A stretch of 64,000 nucleotides of DNA, taken from assembly GCF_000687875.1 (NCBI RefSeq), contig NZ_JHYG01000001.1, positions 413,656 through 477,655 on the forward strand, read 5' to 3'. Numbering within the stretch: position 1 is the first letter of the stretch; every line of letters starts with the position of its first letter. The stretch comes from Acidocella facilis ATCC 35904. GTDB lineage: Bacteria > Pseudomonadota > Alphaproteobacteria > Acetobacterales > Acetobacteraceae. This document shows, one piece after another, positions 48,186 to 56,755 of the stretch. A model generated the notes under the pieces. The model saw nothing but the letters and a program-made list of their open reading frames with translations. It did not search any database and was not told where the DNA came from. The translations under genes and the position numbers were made by a program.

Positions 48186-49511
48186 ATGAAAAAAACAACA
48201 GCGATCAGGCCTTATCTTCTGGCGGCGAGCGCCTTGTGCGCCCTCGCCGCGGCGCCCACGGCGCGGGCCTCCGGCTTTGGCCTGCGTGAGGGCTCCGCCG
48301 ACTGGCTGGGCAACGCCTTTGTCGGCGGCGAGGCGAAAGCCTATGACGCCTCCACCGCCTGGACCAATCCGGCCGGCATGGCGCTGCTGAACCAGGACGA
48401 GATTGACGGCAATGTCAGCTATATCGGCCCGTCCGCCAGCTTCAGCGGCTATAACACCAACCCGTTGACCGGCGGCACGGTGCGCGGCGTGCAGGGCGGC
48501 AATGCCGTCACCCCGGCGGCCTCGGGCGCGATGTTCGGCGTGCTGGTGCTGGGGCCGGATTGGCGGGTGGGCTTCTCCGTCACCAACCCGTATGGCGAGC
48601 GCACCTCCTACCCCACCAATTTCGTCGGCCGCTATCAGAGCCTGGTCTCCAGCATCACCGGCATCGATTTCAGCCCGTCGATTTCCTATAAGGTGAACAA
48701 CCATTTCTCCATCGGCGGCGGGCCGGTGTTCGAATATTTCCATGCCCGCCTCACCCAGGCGCTGAACGTGCCGGTGCTGAGTGCCGCCACCGGGCAGGAT
48801 CCCTTCGCCGATGTGCATGGCAGCGATCTCGGCGTCGGCTATAATATCGGTATGATGTATCAGTTCGATGACGCGACGCGCATCGGCGTGGATTACCATT
48901 CGCGCATCCGCCACAACATCACCGGCACCCAGAGCATCTCCACCCCGCCGATCTATTCCGCGCTGAGCCCGGCGACGGTGGCGCTGCTGGGGGCGGAAAA
49001 CAGCCGTGCCACCACCTCCATCACCCTGCCGGATTCGATCGGGGTTGGCATCTATCACCAGGTGAATGACCGGCTGGCGCTGATGGGCAGCCTGCAATGG
49101 ACGCATTGGGCGCTGTTCAACAGCCTCCATGTCACCCCCACCAACGGCGCGCCGGGCACGGTGATCAACGAGAACTGGCATAATACCTGGTTCGCCGGCA
49201 TCGGCGCGAATTATCAGCTCAGCGAACGGCTGATGCTGCAGGCGGGCTTTGCCTTCGACCAGTCGCCGGTGACGGACAGCAACCGCACCTCGCGCGTGCC
49301 CGATGCCAACCATTACGATATCGGCGTCGGCGCGCAATATAAGCTGACCCCGGCGACGACCTTCCAGCTCGCTTATGGCCATGTCTTCACCCCGGGCGGC
49401 AGCGTCAACACCACCGCGTCAAGCTCGCTGCCCACCCCCAGCGGCACGCTGGTCGGCAATTACAGCGCCTCGGATAATTCCGTGACCGCTGGCGTGACGA
49501 TGAAGTTCTGA
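48186..49511 (+). CDS. fadL: FadL/OmpP1-family outer-membrane fatty acid transporter
   Basis: 441 residues from the ATG at 48186. Signal peptide ends near TARA; the mature protein begins SGFGLREGSADWLGNAFVGG, where the N-terminal hatch contains the FadL-type NPAGMALL motif near residue 77. A 14-strand barrel follows and ends in FPhe (GVTMKF). It takes up long-chain fatty acids or other hydrophobic compounds. A G+C hairpin (49518-49540) follows the stop. It is divergent from the DUF2147-fadD-thioesterase unit. Confidence 0.92.
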   Translation: MKKTTAIRPYLLAASALCALAAAPTARASGFGLREGSADWLGNAFVGGEAKAYDASTAWTNPAGMALLNQDEIDGNVSYIGPSASFSGYNTNPLTGGTVRGVQGGNAVTPAASGAMFGVLVLGPDWRVGFSVTNPYGERTSYPTNFVGRYQSLVSSITGIDFSPSISYKVNNHFSIGGGPVFEYFHARLTQALNVPVLSAATGQDPFADVHGSDLGVGYNIGMMYQFDDATRIGVDYHSRIRHNITGTQSISTPPIYSALSPATVALLGAENSRATTSITLPDSIGVGIYHQVNDRLALMGSLQWTHWALFNSLHVTPTNGAPGTVINENWHNTWFAGIGANYQLSERLMLQAGFAFDQSPVTDSNRTSRVPDANHYDIGVGAQYKLTPATTFQLAYGHVFTPGGSVNTTASSSLPTPSGTLVGNYSASDNSVTAGVTMKF

Positions 49512-49517
49512 GTTTCA

Positions 49518-49540
49518 CCGGGCGGCAAAACGCCGCCCGG
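49518..49540 (+). terminator. Hairpin behind fadL
   Basis: CCGGGCGGC, loop AAAAC, GCCGCCCGG: a perfect 9-bp stem 6 bases after the fadL stop. No T-run follows, so it may only pause or stabilise the transcript. Confidence 0.5.
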
Positions 49541-49599
49541 GCGCAACCGAGACAAAATGACGACCGGCCCTTCCAGGTGTCCGGCGTGATGGAGGCCCC

Positions 49600-50082
49600 A
49601 TGTCGCACCAGGATCCGCTCTATACCGTCACGCAACTCGGCGCCGAGCTTGGGATCACCGTGCGCACGCTGCATTTCTACGAGGCGCAGGGGCTGCTGAC
49701 GCCGCGGCGCATCGGCAATAACCGCGTCTATTCCCAGCGCGACCGGGCCCGCATGATCCTGATCCTGCGCGGCAAGCGGCTGGGTTTCTCGATCAAGGAG
49801 ATCAAGGAATATATCGAGCTTTACGATGTCGATCCGACCCAGGGTCAGCAGACCAAGCAGCTGCTGAAGGCCGTGCATCATCGCATCCAGAAGCTTGAGG
49901 ATCAGCGCGTGGCGCTGGAACAGACATTGAATGAGCTGCGCGGCATCGAGCTGCAATGCCAGACGGTGCTGGAGAGGCTGGGGACGATCCAGGCCCCGCC
50001 GCCGGCGCCGAAAACCGAACCCAAATCAGGCGTGGCCAGGAAACCGGCCCGCGCCGCCAAAACGATCGGGAGATCAAATTGA
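49600..50082 (+). CDS. MerR-family regulator
   Basis: A 160-residue protein with the MerR HTH (YTVTQLGAELGITVRTLHFYEAQGLLTPRRIGNNRVYSQRD, about 8-50), then GFSIKEIKEYIELYD and a long dimerisation helix. No metal-binding cysteines follow; the one Cys in ELQCQTVLERL is isolated. GGAGG stands 4 bases before the ATG. The basic Pro/Lys-rich tail is unusual. It is coupled (TTGA overlap) to beta-oxidation genes, like the LiuR-type MerR regulators of acyl-CoA catabolism. Confidence 0.9.
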   Translation: MSHQDPLYTVTQLGAELGITVRTLHFYEAQGLLTPRRIGNNRVYSQRDRARMILILRGKRLGFSIKEIKEYIELYDVDPTQGQQTKQLLKAVHHRIQKLEDQRVALEQTLNELRGIELQCQTVLERLGTIQAPPPAPKTEPKSGVARKPARAAKTIGRSN

Positions 50083-51215
50083 CCCAAGCCGTCATCGCGG
50101 GCTATGCCCGCTCGCCCTTTACCCTGGCTGCCAAAGGCGCGCTGGCGCGCGTGCGGCCGGACGATCTCGCCGCCGAGACCATTGCCGGTCTGGTGGCACG
50201 GCTCTCGCTGAATGCGGCGGATCTGGAAGCCGTGATTCTCGGCTGCGCCTTCCCGGAAGGCGAGCAGGGGCTGAACCTGGCGCGGCTGGTGGGCTTGAAT
50301 GCCGGGCTGCCGCAATCGGTCGGCGGCTATACGGTCAATCATTTCTGCGGCTCCTCGATGCAGGCGATCCATATCGCCGCCGGGCATATCGCCGCCGGGG
50401 CGGGCGAGGCCTTCATCGCCGCCGGGGTGGAGAGCATGAGCCGGGTGCCGATGGGCGGCTATAACCCGCTGCCCAACCCTGGCCTCTATGCCAAGCTGCC
50501 CGCCGCCTATATGGGCATGGGCGAGACCGCCGAGAATGTCGCGGCGAAATGGAATATTTCCCGCGCTGAGCAGGAAGCCTTCGCGGTGGAGAGCCAGCGG
50601 CGCGCCGCCGCCGCCATCGCCGAGGGGCGGTTGCGCGAGGAGATCGTGCCGATCACCTCCAAGGCCGGCATGGTGGAGCGGGATGGCTGCCCGCGGCCGG
50701 AGACCAGCGCCGAGACCCTGGCCGGGCTGAAACCGGCCTTCAGCACCGAGGGCAGTGTCACCGCCGGCACCTCCTCGCCGCTGACCGATGGCGCCTCCGC
50801 CGTGCTGGTGTGCAGCGCGGATTACGCCGCCAAGCATGGGCTGAAGCCGCTGGCGCGCATTCTCGCCAGCGCCACCGCCGGCTGCGCGCCGGAGATCATG
50901 GGCATCGGCCCGGTCGCGGCCTCGAAAAAAGCGCTGGCGCGGGCGGGGATTTCCGCCGCCGATCTCGATGTGGTGGAGCTGAATGAGGCCTTCGCCTCGC
51001 AGTCTCTGGCCTGTATCCGGGATCTCGGGCTGGATGCGGCGAAAGTGAATATCGATGGCGGCGCCATCGCCCTTGGCCATCCGCTGGGCGCCACCGGGGC
51101 GCGAATCACCGGCAAGGCGGCATCATTGCTGGCGCGCACTGGCGGGCGTTATGCGCTGGCGACGCAATGCATCGGCGGCGGCCAGGGCATCGCCACCGTG
51201 CTGGAGCGCGTATGA
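50079..51215 (+). CDS. fadA: acetyl-CoA acyltransferase (3-ketoacyl-CoA thiolase)
   Basis: 378 residues from a TTG at 50079 that overlaps the MerR stop; GGGAG lies 7 bases upstream. Catalytic Cys90 is in VNHFCGSSMQA, His in GGAIALGHPLGATGARI near residue 335, and the second Cys in ATQCIGGGQG near 365. It does the final thiolytic step of beta-oxidation. The start is the least certain point. Confidence 0.93.
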   Translation: MTQAVIAGYARSPFTLAAKGALARVRPDDLAAETIAGLVARLSLNAADLEAVILGCAFPEGEQGLNLARLVGLNAGLPQSVGGYTVNHFCGSSMQAIHIAAGHIAAGAGEAFIAAGVESMSRVPMGGYNPLPNPGLYAKLPAAYMGMGETAENVAAKWNISRAEQEAFAVESQRRAAAAIAEGRLREEIVPITSKAGMVERDGCPRPETSAETLAGLKPAFSTEGSVTAGTSSPLTDGASAVLVCSADYAAKHGLKPLARILASATAGCAPEIMGIGPVAASKKALARAGISAADLDVVELNEAFASQSLACIRDLGLDAAKVNIDGGAIALGHPLGATGARITGKAASLLARTGGRYALATQCIGGGQGIATVLERV

Positions 51216-53503
51216 TGGAGAGCATCCGCAAGGCCGCAATCATCGGCGCCGGAACCATGGGGGCGGCGATTGCCGCGCAATTCGCCAATGCCGGGGTGCC
51301 GGTGTTGCTGCTGGATATCGTGAAGGACGGCACCCCCAACCGCAACGCGCTGGCCGAAGGCGCGATTGCGAAAATGTTGAAGACGGATCCGGCGCCGTTC
51401 ATGTCCACCCGCGCCGCGAAGCTGGTGACGCCGGGCAATCTGGAGGATGATCTGGGCCAGCTTTCGAGCTGTGACTGGATCGTCGAGGCGATCATCGAGC
51501 GGCTGGATCTGAAGCAGGCGCTCTATAAGAAAATCGACGCGGTGCGCAAACCCGGAAGTGCTGTCTCCTCCAACACCTCCACCATTCCGTTGGCCAAACT
51601 CACCGAGGGGATGCCGGAGAGTTTCAAGCGCGACTTCCTGATCACGCATTTCTTCAACCCGCCGCGCTATATGCGGTTGCTGGAGCTGGTGAGCGGGCCT
51701 GAGACGGATGCGAAGCTGGCGCAGAGCGTGGCGCGTTTCGCCGATCTGATGCTGGGCAAGAGCGTGGTGAGCGCGAAAGATTCACCGGGCTTCATCGCCA
51801 ACCGGCTCGGCGTGTTCTGGCTGCAGACCGGCGTGGTCGAGGCGATGGAGCTGGGGCTGACCGTCGAAGAGGCCGACGCGATCATGAGCCGGCCCTTCGG
51901 GATTCCGAAAACCGGTGTGTTCGGCTTGATCGATCTGGTCGGGCTGGATCTGATGCCGCATATCAATGCCAGCCTCGCCGGCAGCCTGCCAAAGAGCGAC
52001 GCCTTTCACGCCACCAACAAGGATATTCCGCTGATCAAGACGATGATCGCGGAGGGCAATATCGGCCGCAAGGGCAAAGGCGGATTCTACCGCAAAGGCC
52101 CGAAGGGGCGCGAGGCGATCGACCTCGCCAGCGGCGCCTACCGGCCGGTGCGCAAGGCGGCAACGCCGGACGGGCGGGATTTGCGCAAGCTGCTGGAAAA
52201 TTCGGCCTATGCCTGGCGGGTGATGGGGCCAACGCTCGCCTACGCGGCGTCGCTGCTGCCGGAGGCGGCCGATGATGTGCACGCCATCGATGAGGCGATG
52301 CGGCTGGGCTATAACTGGAAGCTGGGGCCCTTCGAGCTGATCGACAAGATCGGCGCGGATTGGCTGGCGGAGAAGCTGGCCAAGGATGGCATGAAGGTGC
52401 CGGCTTTGCTGGATGCCGCGCGCGGCCAGAGCTTCTACAAGCTGGATGGCGCCAAACGGCTGTATCTCGGGCTGGATGATGCCTACCATGAGCTGCACCG
52501 CCCCGAAGGCGTGCTGATGCTCGAAGACATCAAGCGCGCGACGAAGCCGCTGCTGAAGAACGCCTCCGCCAGCCTGTGGGATATTGGCGATGGCGTGCTG
52601 TGCTTCGAGCTGACCTCGAAGAGCAATAGCTGGGACGCGCAGAATCTCGAACTGCTCGGCAAGGCGATCGAGCTGGTGCCGCAGAACCACAAGGCGCTGG
52701 TGATCTATAATGAAGGCGCGCATTTCTCCGTCGGCGCCAATCTGGGGCTGGCGTTGTTTGCCGCCAACATCGCCGCCTGGGGCGAGATTGAGAAACTCGT
52801 GGCCAGTGGCCAAAAGACTTTCAAGGCGCTGAAATACGCCCCCTTCCCCAGCGTGGCCGCACCGTTCGGCATGGCGCTGGGGGGCGGCTGCGAGATCGTG
52901 CTGCATGCCTCGGCGGTGCAGGCGCATGCGGAGACCTATATCGGGCTGGTGGAATGCGGCGTCGGGCTGGTGCCGGCCTGGGGCGGCTGCACGGAAATGC
53001 TGTCGCGCTATCAGGGCGCCAAGACCATGCCGAAAGGCCCGATGCCGGCGGCGGCCAAGGTGTTCGAGATGGTCTCCACCGCCACGGTCAGCAAATCCGC
53101 AGCCAATGCCAAAGAGCTTCTGTTCCTGCGCGAGAGCGACGGCATCACCATGAACCGCTACCGGCTGCTGGCCGATGCCAAGGCCAAGGCGTTGGCACTG
53201 GTGGAAGCCTACGCCGCGCCGGAGCCGCCAACCTACCAGCTCCCCGGCGAGGATGGGCGTGTCGGCTTTGGCATGGCGGTGAAGGAATTCCGCAAGAAGG
53301 GCCTGGCCACACCGTATGACGAGGTGGTGGCGGGCGAGCTTGCCACCGTGCTCAGCGGCGGCGAGGCGGACATCATCGACCGGCCGAGCGAGGCCGATAT
53401 TCTGGCGCTGGAACGCGGCGCCTTCACCCGGTTGATCCGCAAGGACGGCACGCTGGCGCGCATCGAGACGATGCTCACCACCGGCAAGCCGCTGCGCAAC
53501 TAA
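51212..53503 (+). CDS. fadB: 3-hydroxyacyl-CoA dehydrogenase / enoyl-CoA hydratase fusion
   Basis: 763 residues from the ATG at 51212 (ATGA overlap with the thiolase). The NAD-binding IGAGTMGAAIAAQFANAG is at the N-terminus, the 3HCDH domain runs to about 400 (FFNPPRYMRLLELVSGPETD near 143, DSPGFIANRLGVFW near 190), and a crotonase domain follows (SVGANLGLALFAANIAAW, then PFGMALGGGCEIVLHA near 552). This domain order (dehydrogenase first) is that of FadN-like proteins, not E. coli FadB, so the symbol denotes function only. Confidence 0.92.
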   Translation: MMESIRKAAIIGAGTMGAAIAAQFANAGVPVLLLDIVKDGTPNRNALAEGAIAKMLKTDPAPFMSTRAAKLVTPGNLEDDLGQLSSCDWIVEAIIERLDLKQALYKKIDAVRKPGSAVSSNTSTIPLAKLTEGMPESFKRDFLITHFFNPPRYMRLLELVSGPETDAKLAQSVARFADLMLGKSVVSAKDSPGFIANRLGVFWLQTGVVEAMELGLTVEEADAIMSRPFGIPKTGVFGLIDLVGLDLMPHINASLAGSLPKSDAFHATNKDIPLIKTMIAEGNIGRKGKGGFYRKGPKGREAIDLASGAYRPVRKAATPDGRDLRKLLENSAYAWRVMGPTLAYAASLLPEAADDVHAIDEAMRLGYNWKLGPFELIDKIGADWLAEKLAKDGMKVPALLDAARGQSFYKLDGAKRLYLGLDDAYHELHRPEGVLMLEDIKRATKPLLKNASASLWDIGDGVLCFELTSKSNSWDAQNLELLGKAIELVPQNHKALVIYNEGAHFSVGANLGLALFAANIAAWGEIEKLVASGQKTFKALKYAPFPSVAAPFGMALGGGCEIVLHASAVQAHAETYIGLVECGVGLVPAWGGCTEMLSRYQGAKTMPKGPMPAAAKVFEMVSTATVSKSAANAKELLFLRESDGITMNRYRLLADAKAKALALVEAYAAPEPPTYQLPGEDGRVGFGMAVKEFRKKGLATPYDEVVAGELATVLSGGEADIIDRPSEADILALERGAFTRLIRKDGTLARIETMLTTGKPLRN

Positions 53504-53514
53504 GGAGACGAGCC

Positions 53515-55296
53515 ATGCAAACTTACACCGCCCCGCTGCGGGACATGCGCTTTGTGCTGCACGAGCTGCACCCCGCCCCTGCCCTGCCCGGCCATGAGGA
53601 ATTCACGCCCGAGCTGCTGGACACCGTGCTGGAGGAAGCCGGAAAATTCTGTTCCGAAGTGCTGCTGCCGCTCAATGCCTCCGGCGATGAGGAAGGCTGC
53701 CATTATGAAAACGGCGTGGTGCGCACGCCGAAGGGGTTCAAGGAAGCCTACGCCGCCTTCAACGAGGCCGGCTGGGGCGCGCTGAACGCCGACCCGGCCT
53801 ATGGCGGCCAGGGCCTGCCGGAGACGGTGGCGAAGCTGGTGGAGGAGATGATCTGCGCCTGCAATATCTCCTTCGGCCTCTATCCCGGCCTCACCCATGG
53901 CGCCTATCTGGCGATGAAGAGCCATGCCTCGGATGAGCTGAAGGATTTCTACCTGCCGAAGATGGTTTCGGGCGAATGGGCGGGCACGATGTGCCTGACC
54001 GAGCCGCATTGCGGCACCGATCTCGGGCTGCTGCGCACGAAAGCCATCCCGCAGGAGGATGGCAGCTACAGCCTGACGGGATCGAAAATCTTCATCTCCG
54101 CCGGCGAGCATGATATGGCGGAGAACATCATCCATCTGGTGCTGGCCAGGCTGCCGGATGCGCCTTCCGGGGTGAAGGGCATCTCGCTGTTTCTGGTGCC
54201 GAAATTCCTGCCGGATGAAAACGGCAAGCCGGGGGCGCGCAACGGCGTCTCCTGCGCCGCCATCGAGCATAAGATGGGCATCAAGGCCTCCGCCACCTGC
54301 CAGATGAATTTCGACGATGCCAAAGGCTGGCTCGTCGGCGCCCCACATAAGGGCATGCAGGCAATGTTCGTGATGATGAATTCCGAACGTCTCTCGGTCG
54401 GCACGCAAGGTCTGGGGATTGGCGAGGCCGCCTACCAGGGCGCGGTCGCCTACTCGAAGGACAGGTTGCAGGGCCGCTCCCTCGCCGGGGCGAAATATCC
54501 CGAGAAGGCGGCCGACCCGATCATCGTGCATCCGGACATCCGCCGCAATCTGATGACCATGCGCGCCTATAATGAAGGCTGCCGGGCGCTGGGCGTCTGG
54601 GTGGCCGGGGTCATGGATATCGCCGAGCGTTCGGGCGATGAAAAAGCCAAGGCGGAGGCTGAGGAATTCATCGCGATCATGACGCCGATCGTGAAGGCGC
54701 TGTTCACCGATCTCGGCTTCGAAAGCGCCAATCTGGCAGTGCAGACCTATGGCGGCCATGGCTATATCCGCGACCATGGCATGGAGCAGCTGGTGCGGGA
54801 TTCGCGTATCGCGATGATCTATGAAGGCACCAACGGCATCCAGGCGCTGGATCTGGTGGGGCGCAAGATGCCGGCGAATATGGGCCGCGGCCTGCGCCGC
54901 TTCTTCCATCCGGTGCAGGAATTCATTGATGAAAACCAGAATGACCCGGGCATTGGCAAGCTGGTGCAGGGCTTTGCCCGCGGCTTCGGGGCGTTGCAGC
55001 TCGCCACCTCCTTCATCGCCGAGAAAGCGCTGAAGGACCCAGAGGAAGCCGGGGCGGCGGCCACCGAATATCTGCGCCTGTTCGGGCTGGTGGCGTTGGG
55101 CTTCATGTGGCTGCGCAGCGCCAAAATCGCCACCGGCAAGCTGGCCGATGCCGGGGCGGATGCCGGTTTCTACAAGACCAAGCTGGTGACGGCGCGGTTT
55201 TTCATCGAGCGCATCCTGCCGCAGGTTGGCGCCCTGCTGGCCTCCATCAAATCCGGCAAGGCCGCGATGATGGCGCTGGAGGATGAAGCCTTCTAA
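53515..55296 (+). CDS. acyl-CoA dehydrogenase
   Basis: A 593-residue flavoprotein with the long C-terminal extension of the FadE-like/DMSP-type group. MCLTEPHCGTDLGLLRTKAI near residue 160 binds FAD, and IYEGTNGIQALDLVGRKM near 441 has the catalytic-site Glu. AAGGAG lies 7 bases before the ATG. It follows the dehydrogenase-hydratase gene by 11 bases and completes the four-step cycle with the two previous genes. Confidence 0.92.
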   Translation: MQTYTAPLRDMRFVLHELHPAPALPGHEEFTPELLDTVLEEAGKFCSEVLLPLNASGDEEGCHYENGVVRTPKGFKEAYAAFNEAGWGALNADPAYGGQGLPETVAKLVEEMICACNISFGLYPGLTHGAYLAMKSHASDELKDFYLPKMVSGEWAGTMCLTEPHCGTDLGLLRTKAIPQEDGSYSLTGSKIFISAGEHDMAENIIHLVLARLPDAPSGVKGISLFLVPKFLPDENGKPGARNGVSCAAIEHKMGIKASATCQMNFDDAKGWLVGAPHKGMQAMFVMMNSERLSVGTQGLGIGEAAYQGAVAYSKDRLQGRSLAGAKYPEKAADPIIVHPDIRRNLMTMRAYNEGCRALGVWVAGVMDIAERSGDEKAKAEAEEFIAIMTPIVKALFTDLGFESANLAVQTYGGHGYIRDHGMEQLVRDSRIAMIYEGTNGIQALDLVGRKMPANMGRGLRRFFHPVQEFIDENQNDPGIGKLVQGFARGFGALQLATSFIAEKALKDPEEAGAAATEYLRLFGLVALGFMWLRSAKIATGKLADAGADAGFYKTKLVTARFFIERILPQVGALLASIKSGKAAMMALEDEAF

Positions 55297-55325
55297 AACA
55301 CGCACAAAATTTCTGGCTAAACCAT

Positions 55326-55364
55326 AAATAGAGCGAGCGGGTGCAGGCCTGTCTCGCTCTATTT
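55326..55364. terminator. Bidirectional terminator behind the acyl-CoA dehydrogenase
   Basis: AAATAGAGCGAG and its exact complement enclose a 15-base loop. A-run and T-run ends suit termination from both sides. The TAG stop codon of the small leftward gene (55359-55361) lies inside the stem. Confidence 0.75.
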
Positions 55365-55586
55365 CGTCTCGTCTGACTGGCGGGCGACCACCGCGTTGGC
55401 TTCGCGGATCGCCCGTCCTTCATCGCCTGTGCGCTCCAATGTCTCATTCGCGACCTTCGCCCAGAGGGCGCGCAGCGTTTCGGCCCGAAGTAATGAAACG
55501 TCCAAATTTCCCACATAAGCGGACAAATGCGTTTCGCTATTGGCCTTATGGGTATGGCGTTCGGCGTCTTTCGCGGTCCAGGGCAT
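55359..55586 (-). CDS. small uncharacterised protein, KVANETL/TGDEGxAIREAN type
   Basis: A 75-residue protein starting MPWTAKDAERHTHKA and ending with WAKVANETLERTGDEGRAIREANAVVA. The same start/end pattern occurs in many short (60-80-residue) bacterial proteins of unknown function, some plasmid- or phage-borne. AGGAGGAG precedes the ATG by 4-5 bases, and a terminator covers its stop codon, so I accept it as a gene. The middle (about 18-35) is a variable insertion. Confidence 0.7.
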   Translation of the reverse strand: MPWTAKDAERHTHKANSETHLSAYVGNLDVSLLRAETLRALWAKVANETLERTGDEGRAIREANAVVARQSDETK

Positions 55587-55689
55587 CTGCTCCTCCTGAC
55601 ATTTCGCTTGCCCCTACAGGTAGGCGTGCGGCCGGCTCATGCAAGCGAAGGCGGCAAAATCGCTCTCCCGCGCCCCTGCGCGCATGAAA

Positions 55690-55721
55690 AAACCCCGGCG
55701 GGCCTTCGCCCGCCGGGGTTT
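55690..55721 (-). terminator. Intrinsic terminator of the cyo operon
   Basis: AAACCCCGGCGGGC, loop of 4, exact complement: a 14-bp perfect stem. On the reverse strand it is followed by a T-run (GGGGTTTTTTCATG). It lies 22 bases beyond the cyoD stop. Confidence 0.9.
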
Positions 55722-55743
55722 GATCGACCGGAAATGTCCGGGG

Positions 55744-56127
55744 TTACTGCAGCAGCGTCGGCTGGGTGGCGGCGGCTGCGCTGTTGGGCATCACCATGGT
55801 GCGCTGATCCAGAGACTGGAACATCCACACGGTCAGGCCAACGGTGATGATGAACAGCGGCACGGTGAGGATCAGCGAGACGCTCTTCCAGATCTGCGCC
55901 CGGGAAATATCCAGCCCGTAGAACAGCACCGCCTGGGAGAGCAGCGCCAGCGCCGCCAGACCGCCGACGACCTCGACATAGGTTTCATAGCCCATGTCGT
56001 GACGCAGCGTGACGATGAGGGCCGCCCCCATCAGCGCCACTGTGCTGATGAAGCCGGCGATATAGCGCATCGCACCGCCCATGCGGACTTCCGGATGCGC
56101 CAGCGGATCGGAATGAGAACCAGCCAT
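55744..56127 (-). CDS. cyoD: cytochrome o ubiquinol oxidase subunit IV
   Basis: 127 residues from the ATG at 56127; a TTG at 56142 is less likely. Three transmembrane segments (about 22-42, 52-72, 86-107) with GFISTVALMGAALIVTLRH first. Small assembly subunit of the bo3-type quinol oxidase. Its C-terminal 20 residues (MVMPNSAAAATQPTLLQ) extend past the last helix. It is the last gene of the operon, before the terminator at 55690. Confidence 0.9.
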   Translation of the reverse strand: MAGSHSDPLAHPEVRMGGAMRYIAGFISTVALMGAALIVTLRHDMGYETYVEVVGGLAALALLSQAVLFYGLDISRAQIWKSVSLILTVPLFIITVGLTVWMFQSLDQRTMVMPNSAAAATQPTLLQ

Positions 56128-56131
56128 CTGA

Positions 56132-56755
56132 TCAGGCTCCAATCATATAGACATAGATGTAAACGCAAACCCAGACGGTGGCCTGGAACTGCCAGAACAT
56201 GCGCAGGTTCAAAAGCCGCGCCACCACCATCTCATTGAAGCCGTCGCGCGGGATCTGCACCAGCATCACCAGCATCCAGATCAGCCCGAACAGCATGTGG
56301 ATGGCATGGGTCAGGATCAGCACGAAATAGGCCGAGAGATAACCCGAGCGGTCCATGCCGTTGCCCTGGGCGGTCAGTGTCGCCAGATCGTTGAAGCCAA
56401 AGCCCAGGAACACCACAGCCAGCACCATCGCGGCGACGATGCCGAGCATGACACCGGCGCGGTTGCCGGTTTTCAGCGCCACGGTGGCAAGGCTGTAGGC
56501 GGTGACGGAGCCGAGGATGGCGATGGTCTGCCAGAAGCCCTCGACCGGGTTGACGATCTGCGAGGCGATCGGCCCGCCGGCGGCGTTCATCGGGGTGTCG
56601 AGCACCGCATAGGCGGCGAACAACGCCGTGAACAGCAGCGCGTCGCTGAGCATATAGAGCCAGAAGCCCAGCGTACGGGCGGAAATCTGGCTATGCCCCG
56701 CAAATCCGGGCGCGAAGAGGCGCGTATTCGCGTCAGGTGCCGCTTGGTGGGCCAT
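56132..56755 (-). CDS. cyoC: cytochrome o ubiquinol oxidase subunit III
   Basis: A 207-residue membrane protein with five transmembrane helices. LGFWLYMLSDALLFTALFAAYAVL near residues 30-53 and LTHAIHMLFGLIWMLVMLVQI near 148 are family signatures. It overlaps the cyoB stop by one base (TAATG). Confidence 0.94.
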   Translation of the reverse strand: MAHQAAPDANTRLFAPGFAGHSQISARTLGFWLYMLSDALLFTALFAAYAVLDTPMNAAGGPIASQIVNPVEGFWQTIAILGSVTAYSLATVALKTGNRAGVMLGIVAAMVLAVVFLGFGFNDLATLTAQGNGMDRSGYLSAYFVLILTHAIHMLFGLIWMLVMLVQIPRDGFNEMVVARLLNLRMFWQFQATVWVCVYIYVYMIGA

